A stretch of 64,000 nt of DNA from assembly GCF_040448685.1 (NCBI RefSeq), contig NZ_CP159290.1, positions 62,001 through 126,000 of the forward strand. The letters run 5' to 3'. Position 1 is the stretch's first letter. Each line of letters begins with the position of its first letter. The stretch comes from Cellulosimicrobium sp. ES-005. GTDB taxonomy: Bacteria > Actinomycetota > Actinomycetes > Actinomycetales > Cellulomonadaceae. The notes beneath the pieces are model-generated. The model had not been told where the DNA came from. It ran no database searches and saw nothing but the letters and a program-made list of their open reading frames with translations. Positions 25,560 through 33,633 of this stretch are shown in pieces. Made by a program: the position numbers and the translations under genes.

Positions 25560-26608
25560 GCACGACGGTGGACGGGGAGCAGGGCGCCACGGTCCCGGGC
25601 GGGTCGGGACGGGTCGTGGTCGTCGGGTCGGCGAACGTCGACCTGGTCGTCGACGTGCCGCGGCACCCCGGTGGCGGCGAGACCATCCTCGGCGGCGAGC
25701 TGCGGCGCAACCCCGGCGGCAAGGGCGCGAACCAGGCGGTCGGCGCGGCGCGCGCGGGCGGTGCCGAGACGACGTTCGTCGGCGCGCTCGGGCACGACGA
25801 CGCGGCCGACCTGCTGCTCGCGTCGCTCGACCGCGGCGGCGTGCGGACCGACCTCGTCGAGCGCGGGGACGCCGCGACGGGCACCGCGCTCATCACCGTC
25901 TCGCCCGACGGCGAGAACGCGATCGTCGTCGCGCCCGGTGCGAACTCGCACGTGACGGTCGGCGCGGCGCAGGCCGAGCGGATCGCCGCCGCGGACGTCG
26001 TGCTCGCGCAGCTCGAGATCCCGCTCGACGTCGTGCGCGCCGCCGCCGCGGCGCGCCGACCGGGCGCGCTGCTGGTCCTCAACGCGGCGCCGTCGCGCGA
26101 CCTCCCGGACGACCTCTGGGCCGCGATCGACGTGCTCGTCGTCAACGAGCACGAGGCTGCGGACCTCGCCGGGGCTGACCTCCGTGCGGCGCCACTTCCC
26201 GGAGACGTGCAGGGCGTCGAGGGCGCTCCGGGTCCCGAGGGGGAGACGGCGGGCGACGTCGACCCCGAGGGCCTCGCCGGGCTCCTGATCGAGCGGGTGC
26301 CGGCCGTCGTCGTGACGCTCGGCGGCCGGGGCAGTCTCGTGCTCGAGCGGCTGCCCGGCGGCAAGCTGCTCACCCTCGTCCCCGCGATCGCCGTCGACGC
26401 CGTCGACACGACGGGTGCGGGTGACACCTTCTGCGGTGTCCTCGCCGCGGCGCTCGCTCGCGGCGCCGACCTGCCCGACGCCGCGCGGCTCGCCGCCGCC
26501 GCGGGCGCGCTCGCGGTGACCCGGCCCGGGGCGCAGGACGCCGTGCCCGACGCGGCGGACGTCGTCGCGCTCGCGCGGCGGGCCGAGGGCCTCACCCGAC
26601 CGACCTGA
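25556..26608 (+). CDS. Ribokinase-like PfkB-family kinase
   Basis: 350 residues. ATG 25556 overlaps the upstream stop and has GGAGGAGG 6 bases before it. Ribokinase features: VVVVGSANVDLVVDVPRHP, NPGGKGANQAVGAARAGG, and the anion-hole and catalytic aspartate in DAVDTTGAGDTFCG. It transfers phosphate from ATP to the 5-hydroxyl of ribose or a close sugar. An acidic, Gly-rich insertion of about 35 residues interrupts the region after NEHEAADLAGADL (around residue 205-240). Its position after two ribosylhydrolases supports ribose as substrate, although specificity is not proven. The gene symbol rbsK is avoided because orthology is unclear. Confidence 0.88.
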   Translation: MSTTVDGEQGATVPGGSGRVVVVGSANVDLVVDVPRHPGGGETILGGELRRNPGGKGANQAVGAARAGGAETTFVGALGHDDAADLLLASLDRGGVRTDLVERGDAATGTALITVSPDGENAIVVAPGANSHVTVGAAQAERIAAADVVLAQLEIPLDVVRAAAAARRPGALLVLNAAPSRDLPDDLWAAIDVLVVNEHEAADLAGADLRAAPLPGDVQGVEGAPGPEGETAGDVDPEGLAGLLIERVPAVVVTLGGRGSLVLERLPGGKLLTLVPAIAVDAVDTTGAGDTFCGVLAAALARGADLPDAARLAAAAGALAVTRPGAQDAVPDAADVVALARRAEGLTRPT

Positions 26609-26661
26609 GCCTGTTCACCGCACGACCGAGCGCGGGCCCGGCCCGCCGAGGGAAAGGCACC

Positions 26662-28740
26662 ATGACCTACACGTTCGACCCGCTGGTCCCGCGCCCGATC
26701 GACCTGCCGACCGAGGTCTCGCTCGACGGGCCGCTCACGCCCGAGCAGTCCCTCGCGCTCGACGAGGCGAAGATCTTCGTCGGCCCGGCCGACCCCGCCG
26801 ACCGCCCGGCCTGGCGCGAGCGCCTCGCCGCGTGGCGCGACGACGCGCGCCGCCGCCACGGGTACACGGGCGCCGCGTACGACCGCCCGGACGCGGCGTG
26901 GGCCGCGGGGTGCTCGACGGTCGCGCAGGTGTGGCTGTGGGACGAGCTGCTGTACTCGTTCGAGGAGCACCGGTTCACGCCGGAGCGGTTCCTCGCCGAC
27001 GCGCGCGAGCGGTTCGGCGGCCTCGACGCCGTGGTGCTGTGGCACGCGTACCCCGTCATCGGGATCGACGACCGCAACCAGTGGGACTTCTACCGCGACG
27101 TCCCGGGCATCGTCGACCTCGTGCGGACGTTCCACGACGCGGGCCTGCACGTGTTCGTCGACTACAACCCGTGGGACGTCGGCACGCGCCGTGGCGACGA
27201 CGACCTCACCGAGCTCGCGGCCGTCGTGCGCGACCTCGGCGCGGACGGCGTCTTCCTCGACACGCTGAAGAAGGCCGAGCCGGAGCTCGTCGCGCGGCTC
27301 GAGGCCGCGCGCCCCGGCATCGTCCTGGAGGGCGAGTCCAAGCTCCCGGTCGAGCGCATCGAGGACCACTCGTCGTCGTGGGCGCAGTTCTTCGCCGACT
27401 CGCCCGTGCCCGGCGTGCTGCGCGCGCACTGGTACGAGCGCCGGCACATGCAGCACCACGTGCGCCGCTGGCACCGCGACCACTCCGAGGAGCTCCAGTC
27501 CGCGTGGCTCAACGGCGTGGGCGTCATGGTGTGGGAGGTCGTGTTCGGCGTGTGGGTCGGGTGGTCGCGGCGCGACGCCGCGACGGTCAAGCGCCTCGTC
27601 ACGGTCCAGCGCGCGGCGCGACCGCTGCTGCTCGACGGCGAGTGGACGCCCCTCACCGAGCTCGCCCCCGAGGCGGAGGAGGCGGGGGTCTACGCCTCGC
27701 GCTGGGACCTCGACGGCGTGACCCTGTGGACGCTGGTCAACCGCGGCGAGTCCGACTACGACGGCCCCCTCCTCCCGCCCGACCACCCCTCCCGCCGAAC
27801 CCTGGATCGTTCCTCGGCCGGGGCCGTCGGTGGGGAGGAATCCCGGGTTCGGCGGGGCGTGCGGGTGCCGGGGCGGGGGATCGCCGCGGTGCTGTGCGTG
27901 GCGGACGGCGTCGGCGAGCCCGACTGGCTGCCGCACCTGCGCGACGCGGTCGCCGCGCTCGACGAGACCGCGCCGCACGACCCCGACGCGCGGTTCCCGC
28001 ACCGCCTCGCGCGGCGTCTCGCACCCGCTGCCGAGACCGTCGCGGCTCCCGGGGCGAGCGGTGCGCCCGGGGCGGGGGCCGTCGTCGTGCCCGCGGGGCC
28101 GTACGTGCTGACCGTCCGGTACCGGGCGCGCGAGACCGGGATGTACCAGGGTGCGCCGTACGTGGACGAGTGGAAGCCGCTCCCGCCACGTCTGCACGAC
28201 GCGCGGACCCTCCAGCGCGACGGCGAGCTCGCCGCCCCGGTGGCGGTGGGCCCCGACGTGACGAACGCGGAGTTCGCGGAGTTCCTCGCGGCCACCGGGT
28301 ACGCGCCCGCCGTCGCGCACCGCTTCCTCGCGCACTGGGTCGACGGCCGTCCCGCGCCCGGCACGGAGGGCGAGCCCGTGACGTTCGTCGACCTCGACGA
28401 CGCGCGCGCGTTCTGCGCGTGGCGCGGCGGGCGCCTGCCCACCGAGGACGAGTGGCAGCTCGCGGCCGAGCAGCCCGGCTGGACGCGCGGCGAGCCCGCC
28501 GTGTGGAGCTGGACGGGCTCCGAGCACTCCGACGGCCGCACGCGGTTCGTCATGCTCAAGGGCGGCAGCGACCACCGCGCCGAGGGCTCCGACTGGTACG
28601 TCGAGGGCGGGCGCCACGCGGCCGACTACGCCGTCAAGCTCCTCGTCCCCGGCCTGGGGCTCGCGCGCGGCGCGACCGTCGGGTTCCGCTGCGCGTGGGA
28701 CCTCGCCGCCGACCAGCCCGCCGAGGAGGTGACGGCATGA
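26662..28740 (+). CDS. TIM-barrel-like protein with C-terminal FGE/SUMF1 domain
   Basis: 692 residues. GGGAAAGG precedes ATG 26662. Residues about 60-330 look like a glycoside-hydrolase-type barrel (VVLWHAYPVIGIDDRNQWDF, LHVFVDYNPWDVGTRRGDDD, DGVFLDTLKK, IVLEGESKLPVERIEDH), with acidic residues at strand ends. Residues about 530-680 form a formylglycine-generating/EgtB/PvdO-type domain (NAEFAEFLAATGY, ARAFCAWRGGRLPTEDEWQL, VGFRCAWD). I do not recognise a characterised protein of this architecture. A 66-bp palindromic insertion (27791-27856) adds about 22 residues between the two parts without breaking the frame. It lies in the operon 53 bp after the kinase and overlaps the CoA-transferase ATG. 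Confidence 0.75.
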   Translation: MTYTFDPLVPRPIDLPTEVSLDGPLTPEQSLALDEAKIFVGPADPADRPAWRERLAAWRDDARRRHGYTGAAYDRPDAAWAAGCSTVAQVWLWDELLYSFEEHRFTPERFLADARERFGGLDAVVLWHAYPVIGIDDRNQWDFYRDVPGIVDLVRTFHDAGLHVFVDYNPWDVGTRRGDDDLTELAAVVRDLGADGVFLDTLKKAEPELVARLEAARPGIVLEGESKLPVERIEDHSSSWAQFFADSPVPGVLRAHWYERRHMQHHVRRWHRDHSEELQSAWLNGVGVMVWEVVFGVWVGWSRRDAATVKRLVTVQRAARPLLLDGEWTPLTELAPEAEEAGVYASRWDLDGVTLWTLVNRGESDYDGPLLPPDHPSRRTLDRSSAGAVGGEESRVRRGVRVPGRGIAAVLCVADGVGEPDWLPHLRDAVAALDETAPHDPDARFPHRLARRLAPAAETVAAPGASGAPGAGAVVVPAGPYVLTVRYRARETGMYQGAPYVDEWKPLPPRLHDARTLQRDGELAAPVAVGPDVTNAEFAEFLAATGYAPAVAHRFLAHWVDGRPAPGTEGEPVTFVDLDDARAFCAWRGGRLPTEDEWQLAAEQPGWTRGEPAVWSWTGSEHSDGRTRFVMLKGGSDHRAEGSDWYVEGGRHAADYAVKLLVPGLGLARGATVGFRCAWDLAADQPAEEVTA
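27791..27856. repeat. Palindromic element inserted in frame inside a gene
   Basis: Left arm 27791-27815 and right arm 27835-27856 share CCCGCCGAACCC and TCCTC ends, with one mismatch and a 3-base bulge, around a 19-base loop. It is 66 bp, a multiple of three, and is read as roughly residues 377-398 (RRTLDRSSAGAVGGEES). Neighbouring protein sequence continues normally on both sides, which suggests a past insertion of a small mobile palindrome. Confidence 0.65.
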
Positions 28741-29957
28741 CGGACGCACCGCGCGTCTCGCGCGACCCGGCCGCGGGCGCGCTCGCGGGCCTGCGCGTCG
28801 TCGACGCGTCGACGCTGTTCGCCGGGCCCATGGCGGCGATGCACCTCGGCGACCTGGGCGCCGACGTCGTCAAGGTCGAGCACCCCACGAAGCCCGACCC
28901 GTCGCGCACGCACGGTGCCGCGAAGGACGGCGTGAACCTGTGGTGGAAGACGCTCGGGCGCAACAAGCGCACCGTCACCGCGAACCTCGGGAGCGACGGC
29001 GGCCGCGAGGTGTTCCTCGCGCTCGTCGCCGAGGCGGACGTCGTCATCGAGAACTTCCGGCCCGGCACGCTCGAGCGCTGGGGCCTCGGCTACGACGAGC
29101 TGTCCGCGCGCAACCCGCGGCTCGTGCTCGCGCGCGTGAGCGGGTTCGGGCAGGTCGGGCCGTACCGCACCCGCCCCGGGTTCGGCACGCTCGCCGAGGC
29201 GATGAGCGGGTTCGCCGCGATGACCGGCGAGCCCGACGGCCCGCCGACCCTCCCGCCGTTCGGGCTCGCCGACGGCGTCGCGTCGCTCGCGACCGCGTTC
29301 GCCGTCATGGTCGCGCTGTCCACGCGCGAGCGCACCGGGCACGGGCAGGTCGTCGACACGGCGATCATCGAGCCCATCCTCGCGATGCTCGGGCCGCAGA
29401 TCACGCGCTGGGACCAGCTCCGCACCGTGCAGCCGCGCACCGGCAACCGGTCCGCGAACAACGCGCCGCGCAACACCTACCGCACGCGCGACGGGCAGTG
29501 GGTCGCGGTGTCGACGTCGGCGCAGTCCATCGCCGAGCGCGTGATGCGCCTCGTCGGGCGCCCCGAGATCGTCGACGAGCCGTGGTTCGCGAGCGGCGTC
29601 GAGCGCGCGCAGCACGCCGACCTGCTCGACGAGGCCGTCGGCGGCTGGATCGCGCAGCGCACGCGCGACGAGGTCGTCGCCGCGTTCGAGGAGGCGCAGG
29701 CCGCCGTCGCGCCGATCTACGACGCCCAGGACATCGTCGACGACCCGCAGTTCCGCGCGCTCGGCACGATCCACGAGATCGAGGACCCCGAGCTCGGGCC
29801 GATGCTCATGCAGGGCCCGCTGTTCCGGATGTCCGAGAACGACGGCGTCATCCGCTTCACCGGCCGCGCGCACGGCGCCGACACCGACGCCGTGCTCGGC
29901 GAGCTCGGCTTCTCGCCCGAGCGCGTCGCGGAGCTCCGGGCGGAGGGCGCGGTATGA
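28737..29957 (+). CDS. CaiB/BaiF family class III CoA-transferase
   Basis: 406 residues. ATG overlaps the previous stop by 4 bp. Family signatures: GLRVVDASTLFAGPMAAMHL, GADVVKVEHP, NLWWKTLGRNKRTVT, and the region of the catalytic aspartate in LADGVASLATAFAVM. It moves CoA from a CoA-thioester to a carboxylic acid. Together with the CitE-like lyase next to it, it forms a unit that activates an organic acid and then cleaves the thioester. How this acid relates to the riboside part of the operon is not evident; the side chain or aglycone of the imported compound is one possibility. Confidence 0.9.
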   Translation: MTDAPRVSRDPAAGALAGLRVVDASTLFAGPMAAMHLGDLGADVVKVEHPTKPDPSRTHGAAKDGVNLWWKTLGRNKRTVTANLGSDGGREVFLALVAEADVVIENFRPGTLERWGLGYDELSARNPRLVLARVSGFGQVGPYRTRPGFGTLAEAMSGFAAMTGEPDGPPTLPPFGLADGVASLATAFAVMVALSTRERTGHGQVVDTAIIEPILAMLGPQITRWDQLRTVQPRTGNRSANNAPRNTYRTRDGQWVAVSTSAQSIAERVMRLVGRPEIVDEPWFASGVERAQHADLLDEAVGGWIAQRTRDEVVAAFEEAQAAVAPIYDAQDIVDDPQFRALGTIHEIEDPELGPMLMQGPLFRMSENDGVIRFTGRAHGADTDAVLGELGFSPERVAELRAEGAV

Positions 29958-30841
29958 GTGCGGGCGCTCGGCCGGGTCCGGGAGACCGGCGCGCGTCCCG
30001 GGCCGGTGCGCCGCCGCTGACCTTGCTGTACGTGCCCGCGGACCGGCCCGACCGGGTGGCCAAGGCGCTCGGGTCCGCGGCCGACGTCGTGCTCGTGGAC
30101 CTCGAGGACGCCGTCGCGCCGGCGCGCAAGGACGAGGCGCGGGGGAACGCCGTCGGGCTGCTGGACGAGGCCGCCGCCGCGCGCGGGGTCCAGGTGCGGA
30201 TCAACCACCCCGCGACGCCGTGGCACGCCGCCGACGTCGCGGCCCTCGCCGGGCTCCCGCTCGCCGTCGGGGCGCGCGCGCCGAAGGTCGAGTCCGCCGA
30301 CGAGGTGCGCGCGCTCGCGGCGGCGCTCCCCGGGCGGGCGCTGCACCTGCTGGTCGAGTCGGCGCTCGGCGTCGAGCGGGCGTTCGAGCTCGCGACGGCG
30401 TCGCCGCAGGTCGCGTCGCTCGGGCTCGGCGAGGCGGACCTGCGCTCCGACCTGCGGGTCGACGACGAGGCCGGGCTCGCGTGGGCGCGCAGCCGGGTCG
30501 TCGTCGCGGCCCGGGCGGCGGGGCTGCCGTCGCCCGCGATGTCCGCGTTCACGCACGTGCGCGACCTCGCCGGGCTCGCGGCGTCGTGCCGCGCCGGGCG
30601 GTCGCTCGGGTTCTGCGGCCGCACCGCGATCCACCCCGCGCAGCTCGACACCATCCGCGACGCGTTCCTCCCGACCCCGGACGAGGTGGCCCGCGCGCAC
30701 GAGGTGGTGGACCGCGTCGGCGACGCCGCGGCGTCGGGCACGGGCGTCGTCGCGCTCGCGGACGGCACGTTCCTCGACGTCGCGATGGTCGAGCGCGCGC
30801 GCACCGTGCTGGCCCTGGCGGACCGCCGCCCGGCCGGCTAG
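29954..30841 (+). CDS. HpcH/HpaI aldolase / citrate lyase beta-like (CitE) protein
   Basis: 295 residues, ATG overlaps the CoA-transferase stop. LLYVPADRPDRVAKAL is the CitE opening, VVLVDLEDAVAPARKDEAR carries the acidic metal ligands, VQVRINHP the substrate arginine, LLVESALGVERA and LGLGEADLRSDL later metal positions, and GFCGRTAIHPAQL the C-terminal signature. Such enzymes cleave or form acyl-CoA carbon bonds, for example malyl-CoA or citramalyl-CoA. It is the last gene of the long operon. The first copy of the intergenic hairpin family lies 10 bp after its stop. Confidence 0.9.
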   Translation: MSAGARPGPGDRRASRAGAPPLTLLYVPADRPDRVAKALGSAADVVLVDLEDAVAPARKDEARGNAVGLLDEAAAARGVQVRINHPATPWHAADVAALAGLPLAVGARAPKVESADEVRALAAALPGRALHLLVESALGVERAFELATASPQVASLGLGEADLRSDLRVDDEAGLAWARSRVVVAARAAGLPSPAMSAFTHVRDLAGLAASCRAGRSLGFCGRTAIHPAQLDTIRDAFLPTPDEVARAHEVVDRVGDAAASGTGVVALADGTFLDVAMVERARTVLALADRRPAG

Positions 30842-30851
30842 CGCCCCGGCG

Positions 30852-30930
30852 CCGAGCACGACCCTGCGCGCCGCCGACCACGACATGAAGGTCGATATCG
30901 ACCGGATAGCGACCCTCATGTCGTGTTCGG
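30852..30930 (+). repeat. Intergenic hairpin element, copy 1
   Basis: Half-box CCGAGCACGAC (30852-30862), 11-base spacer, left arm 30874-30899 containing CACGACATGAAGGTCG, 5-base loop, right arm 30905-30930 containing CGACCCTCATGTCGTG. 23 of 26 positions pair. It is followed by GCGCG and a G-tract. It lies between co-directional genes. Confidence 0.8.
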
Positions 30931-30935
30931 CGCGT

Positions 30936-30959
30936 GGGGGAGGGGGAGGGGGGAGGGGG
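30936..30959 (+). other. G-quadruplex motif before the esterase gene
   Basis: Four G-runs of 5, 5, 6 and 5 separated by single A residues, the most stable type of intramolecular quadruplex sequence. It lies on the coding strand 35 bases before the start of the 30994 gene and directly after hairpin copy 1. Confidence 0.7.
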
Positions 30960-30993
30960 CAGCACATCAACGGATCTCGACGAGGAGAACACG

Positions 30994-33513
30994 ATGGACG
31001 GAGCACCACGGCCGCACCGGCGGCCCGGGACGACGGCGGTCGGGACGGCGCTGGCCCTCGCGGTCGGCCTGGGCGGGCTGGGGCTCGCGCTGCCCGCGAC
31101 GGCCGCGGAGCAGGGCACGGTCGAGCCGGGGCGGGTCGCGGACTCGGCGGCCGGGCCGATCGACTACACGGTCTACCTGCCGCCCGGCTACGACGACGCC
31201 GCGCAGGAGTACCCCACGCTCTACCTGCTGCACGGCCGCGGCGACACGCAGGCCGCGTGGCAGCAGGTCACGGGCGACCTCGACGAGCTCATCGGGGCGG
31301 GCGAGATCCAGCCGATGGTCGTCGTCATGCCCGACGCGCCGTGGAACGACCGCGGCTCCTGGTACACCGACTCGCTGTACACCGGGGACGCGACGGGCGC
31401 CGGCGCGGGCACCGCGGTCGAGACGGCGTTCACGCGCGACCTCGTCGCGCACGTCGACGCGACCTACCGCACGGTCGAGGACCGCGAGGCGCGCGCCGTC
31501 GGCGGCTACTCCATGGGCGGCGCGGGCGCGCTGCGGTTCACGCTCGCCCACCAGGACACGTTCTCCGCGGGCATCGTGCTGAGCCCCGCCGTCTACGTGC
31601 CGCAGCCGCCCGCGGACTCCTCGGCCCGCGACCACGGCGGCTACGGCGTCGGTACCGCGCCGTTCGACGCCGACCGGTACACCGAGCTCTCGTACCCGAC
31701 GGCGCTCGCGGCGCTCGACCCGGCGCTCCCGGTGCACCTGTTCGTCGCCGTCGGCGACGACGAGTGGGCCAACCCCGACCCCGCCGAGGCCACGCACGAC
31801 ATCGACTTCGAGTCCGCGCGCCTCTACAACCAGGCGCGCCGCGTCCCGGGCGTGACGGCCGAGCTGCGCGTGCTCGACGGCGGACACGACTGGGACGTCT
31901 GGCGGCCCGCGTTCCGCGAGGGGGTCGTCGACGTCTCGGCGCGCCTGCGCACCACGCCCGCCGCGCCGTGGGACGCCGAGCTCCTCGGCTCCGCGGGCGA
32001 CGACCGCGCGGGCGGGGTCGCGGCCCTGCCCGACGGCGGGACCGCCGTCGCGCTGAACCTCGCCGGTGCGTGGGACGGGTACGAGCCCGCGGGCGGGCTC
32101 GACACGGTCGTCGTGCGGCGTGACGCCGACGGTGCCGAGGTCTGGCGGCACGCGGTCGCGACGGCCGCGGACGACCGCGCGTACGGCGTCGTGCCGGGCG
32201 CCGACGGGGGCGTGCTCGTCGCCGGGTACACCAAGGGCGACCTCGACGGCGCCCACGCGGGCACGACGCGCGACGACGGGTTCGTCGCGGCCGTCACCGC
32301 CGACGGCGAGCGCGCCTGGACGCTGCAGACCGGCGACCCCGGCGCGGCCGACCGCTTCTACGCCGTCGCGCCCGACGGCGCGGGCGGCGCCTACGTCGCC
32401 GGATACACGAGCGGTGCCGTGGGCGACGCGCCGAGCGCCGGGGACAAGGACGCGCTGGTCGGGCGGGTCTCCGCGGCGGGCGAGCTGCTGTGGCTGCGCC
32501 AGGTGGGCGGGCCCGGCGAGGACAAGGCGCTCGCGGTCGCGGCCTCGCCCGACGGCGCGGTGTCCGTGGGCGGGGTGTCGGGCGGCGGGATGCCCGGGGC
32601 CGAGCGTGCGGGCGCGAACGACGGCTGGGTCGCGCGCTACGGCGCGGACGGCGAGCAGGAGTGGCTGCGCGCCGTCGCGACGAGCGAGAACGACCAGGTC
32701 AACGGCCTCGTGGCGCGGTCCGACGGGTCGGTCGTCGCGGTCGGGCACACGCGCGGCGGTCTCGGCGAGGACGGCAACCTCGGGGACAACGACGTCGTGG
32801 TGCGGGGGCTTGACCCCGCGGGCGAGGTCCTGTGGACGACGCAGGTCGGCACGTCGACCGACGACCGCGGCGTCACGGGCGTCCTCGGCGCGGACGACAC
32901 CGTGCTCGTCGTCGGCACGACGTACGGCGCGCTGGGGACGGCGGTCGGCGGGGTCGACGTCGTGACGATCCCCGTCGCGGCCGACGGCACCCCGGGCGAG
33001 GCGACCCAGACCGGGTCGCGCGAGCGCGACGGCGCCGACGAGTGGGACGACGCGAACCTGTTCGCGGCCCCTGCCCCGGCCTCCGGGCCGGAATCGGACG
33101 ACCCAGCCGGCACGACCGGCGAGGGAGCGGCGTTGCTCACCGGGCTCACGTACGGCGCCCCCGCGGGCACGACCAACGCGGGTGCTGCGGACGTGTTCGT
33201 CGCGCGCGTGCCGTGGGACGCCGTCGTACCGGGCTCCGGCACGGGCGAGCCGCCGCTGACCGTCACCGCCGAGTCGCGGTGCCTGGCCGGGAAGGCCTAC
33301 GTCGCGGTGCGCGCCACGAGCACGGCGGACGCACCGGTCGACGTCGAGCTCGCCACGCCGTACGGCACACGGATCGTCGCGGACGTCGCGCCGGCGGCCA
33401 ACGCCTACCAGTCGTTCCCCGTCCGGGCGACGACCGTCCCCGCGGGCGAGGCGACCGCGACCGCGGACGGCCGCGCCGTCGTCGTCCCGTACGCCGCGCT
33501 CGCCTGCGCCTGA
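30994..33513 (+). CDS. Secreted esterase-D-like hydrolase fused to a beta-propeller and C-terminal domain
   Basis: 839 residues. GAGGAG precedes ATG 30994. Signal peptide to about residue 38 (ALPATAA). Residues 40-320: esterase D/feruloyl-esterase type alpha/beta hydrolase with nucleophile S173 in GGYSMGG, acid region FVAVGDDEWANPD and histidine in LDGGHDW. Residues 325-755: repeated blades of about 60 residues with GDDRAGGVAALPDGG and AVAPDGAGGAYVAGYT motifs, a beta-propeller. The last 85 residues form a domain with CLAGKAYVAV and terminal LACA, also seen at the end of the asparaginase at 34522. Likely deacylates plant or microbial polymer side chains; substrate unknown. The 5' leader contains the G-quadruplex and follows hairpin copy 1. 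Confidence 0.86.
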   Translation: MDGAPRPHRRPGTTAVGTALALAVGLGGLGLALPATAAEQGTVEPGRVADSAAGPIDYTVYLPPGYDDAAQEYPTLYLLHGRGDTQAAWQQVTGDLDELIGAGEIQPMVVVMPDAPWNDRGSWYTDSLYTGDATGAGAGTAVETAFTRDLVAHVDATYRTVEDREARAVGGYSMGGAGALRFTLAHQDTFSAGIVLSPAVYVPQPPADSSARDHGGYGVGTAPFDADRYTELSYPTALAALDPALPVHLFVAVGDDEWANPDPAEATHDIDFESARLYNQARRVPGVTAELRVLDGGHDWDVWRPAFREGVVDVSARLRTTPAAPWDAELLGSAGDDRAGGVAALPDGGTAVALNLAGAWDGYEPAGGLDTVVVRRDADGAEVWRHAVATAADDRAYGVVPGADGGVLVAGYTKGDLDGAHAGTTRDDGFVAAVTADGERAWTLQTGDPGAADRFYAVAPDGAGGAYVAGYTSGAVGDAPSAGDKDALVGRVSAAGELLWLRQVGGPGEDKALAVAASPDGAVSVGGVSGGGMPGAERAGANDGWVARYGADGEQEWLRAVATSENDQVNGLVARSDGSVVAVGHTRGGLGEDGNLGDNDVVVRGLDPAGEVLWTTQVGTSTDDRGVTGVLGADDTVLVVGTTYGALGTAVGGVDVVTIPVAADGTPGEATQTGSRERDGADEWDDANLFAAPAPASGPESDDPAGTTGEGAALLTGLTYGAPAGTTNAGAADVFVARVPWDAVVPGSGTGEPPLTVTAESRCLAGKAYVAVRATSTADAPVDVELATPYGTRIVADVAPAANAYQSFPVRATTVPAGEATATADGRAVVVPYAALACA

Positions 33514-33525
33514 CCGCTGCTGCCG

Positions 33526-33604
33526 CCGACCACGACCCCGCGCGCGGTCGAACACGACGTTGCTGTCGTTATCCGCCGGATAACGACAGCAACGTCGTGT
33601 TCGG
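33526..33604 (+). repeat. Intergenic hairpin element, copy 2 (near-perfect stem)
   Basis: Half-box CCGACCACGAC (33526-33536), left arm 33548-33574, 3-base loop GCC, right arm 33578-33604. 26 of 27 positions are Watson-Crick, the last is T-G. Compared with copies 1 and 3, the middle of both arms is replaced (GTTGCTGTCG against ATGAGGGTCG) and remains fully paired. G-runs follow at 33608-33630. It lies between convergent genes, where it can act as terminator in both directions. Confidence 0.85.
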
Positions 33605-33633
33605 CGCGGGGTGGGGGGGCGGGGGGGCGGTGG

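Noticed and set aside
25556-26608. Naming the PfkB kinase rbsK
   Set aside because: Motifs fit ribokinase, but the insertion and unusual neighbours leave orthology unproven.
30885-30940. Similar short peptides starting MKV or MRV and containing ATLMSCS, apparently encoded at several hairpin copies
   Set aside because: The likeness comes from the repeated DNA element; the frames are open on both strands by symmetry, lack ribosome sites and are disrupted in copy 2, so no peptide family is claimed.
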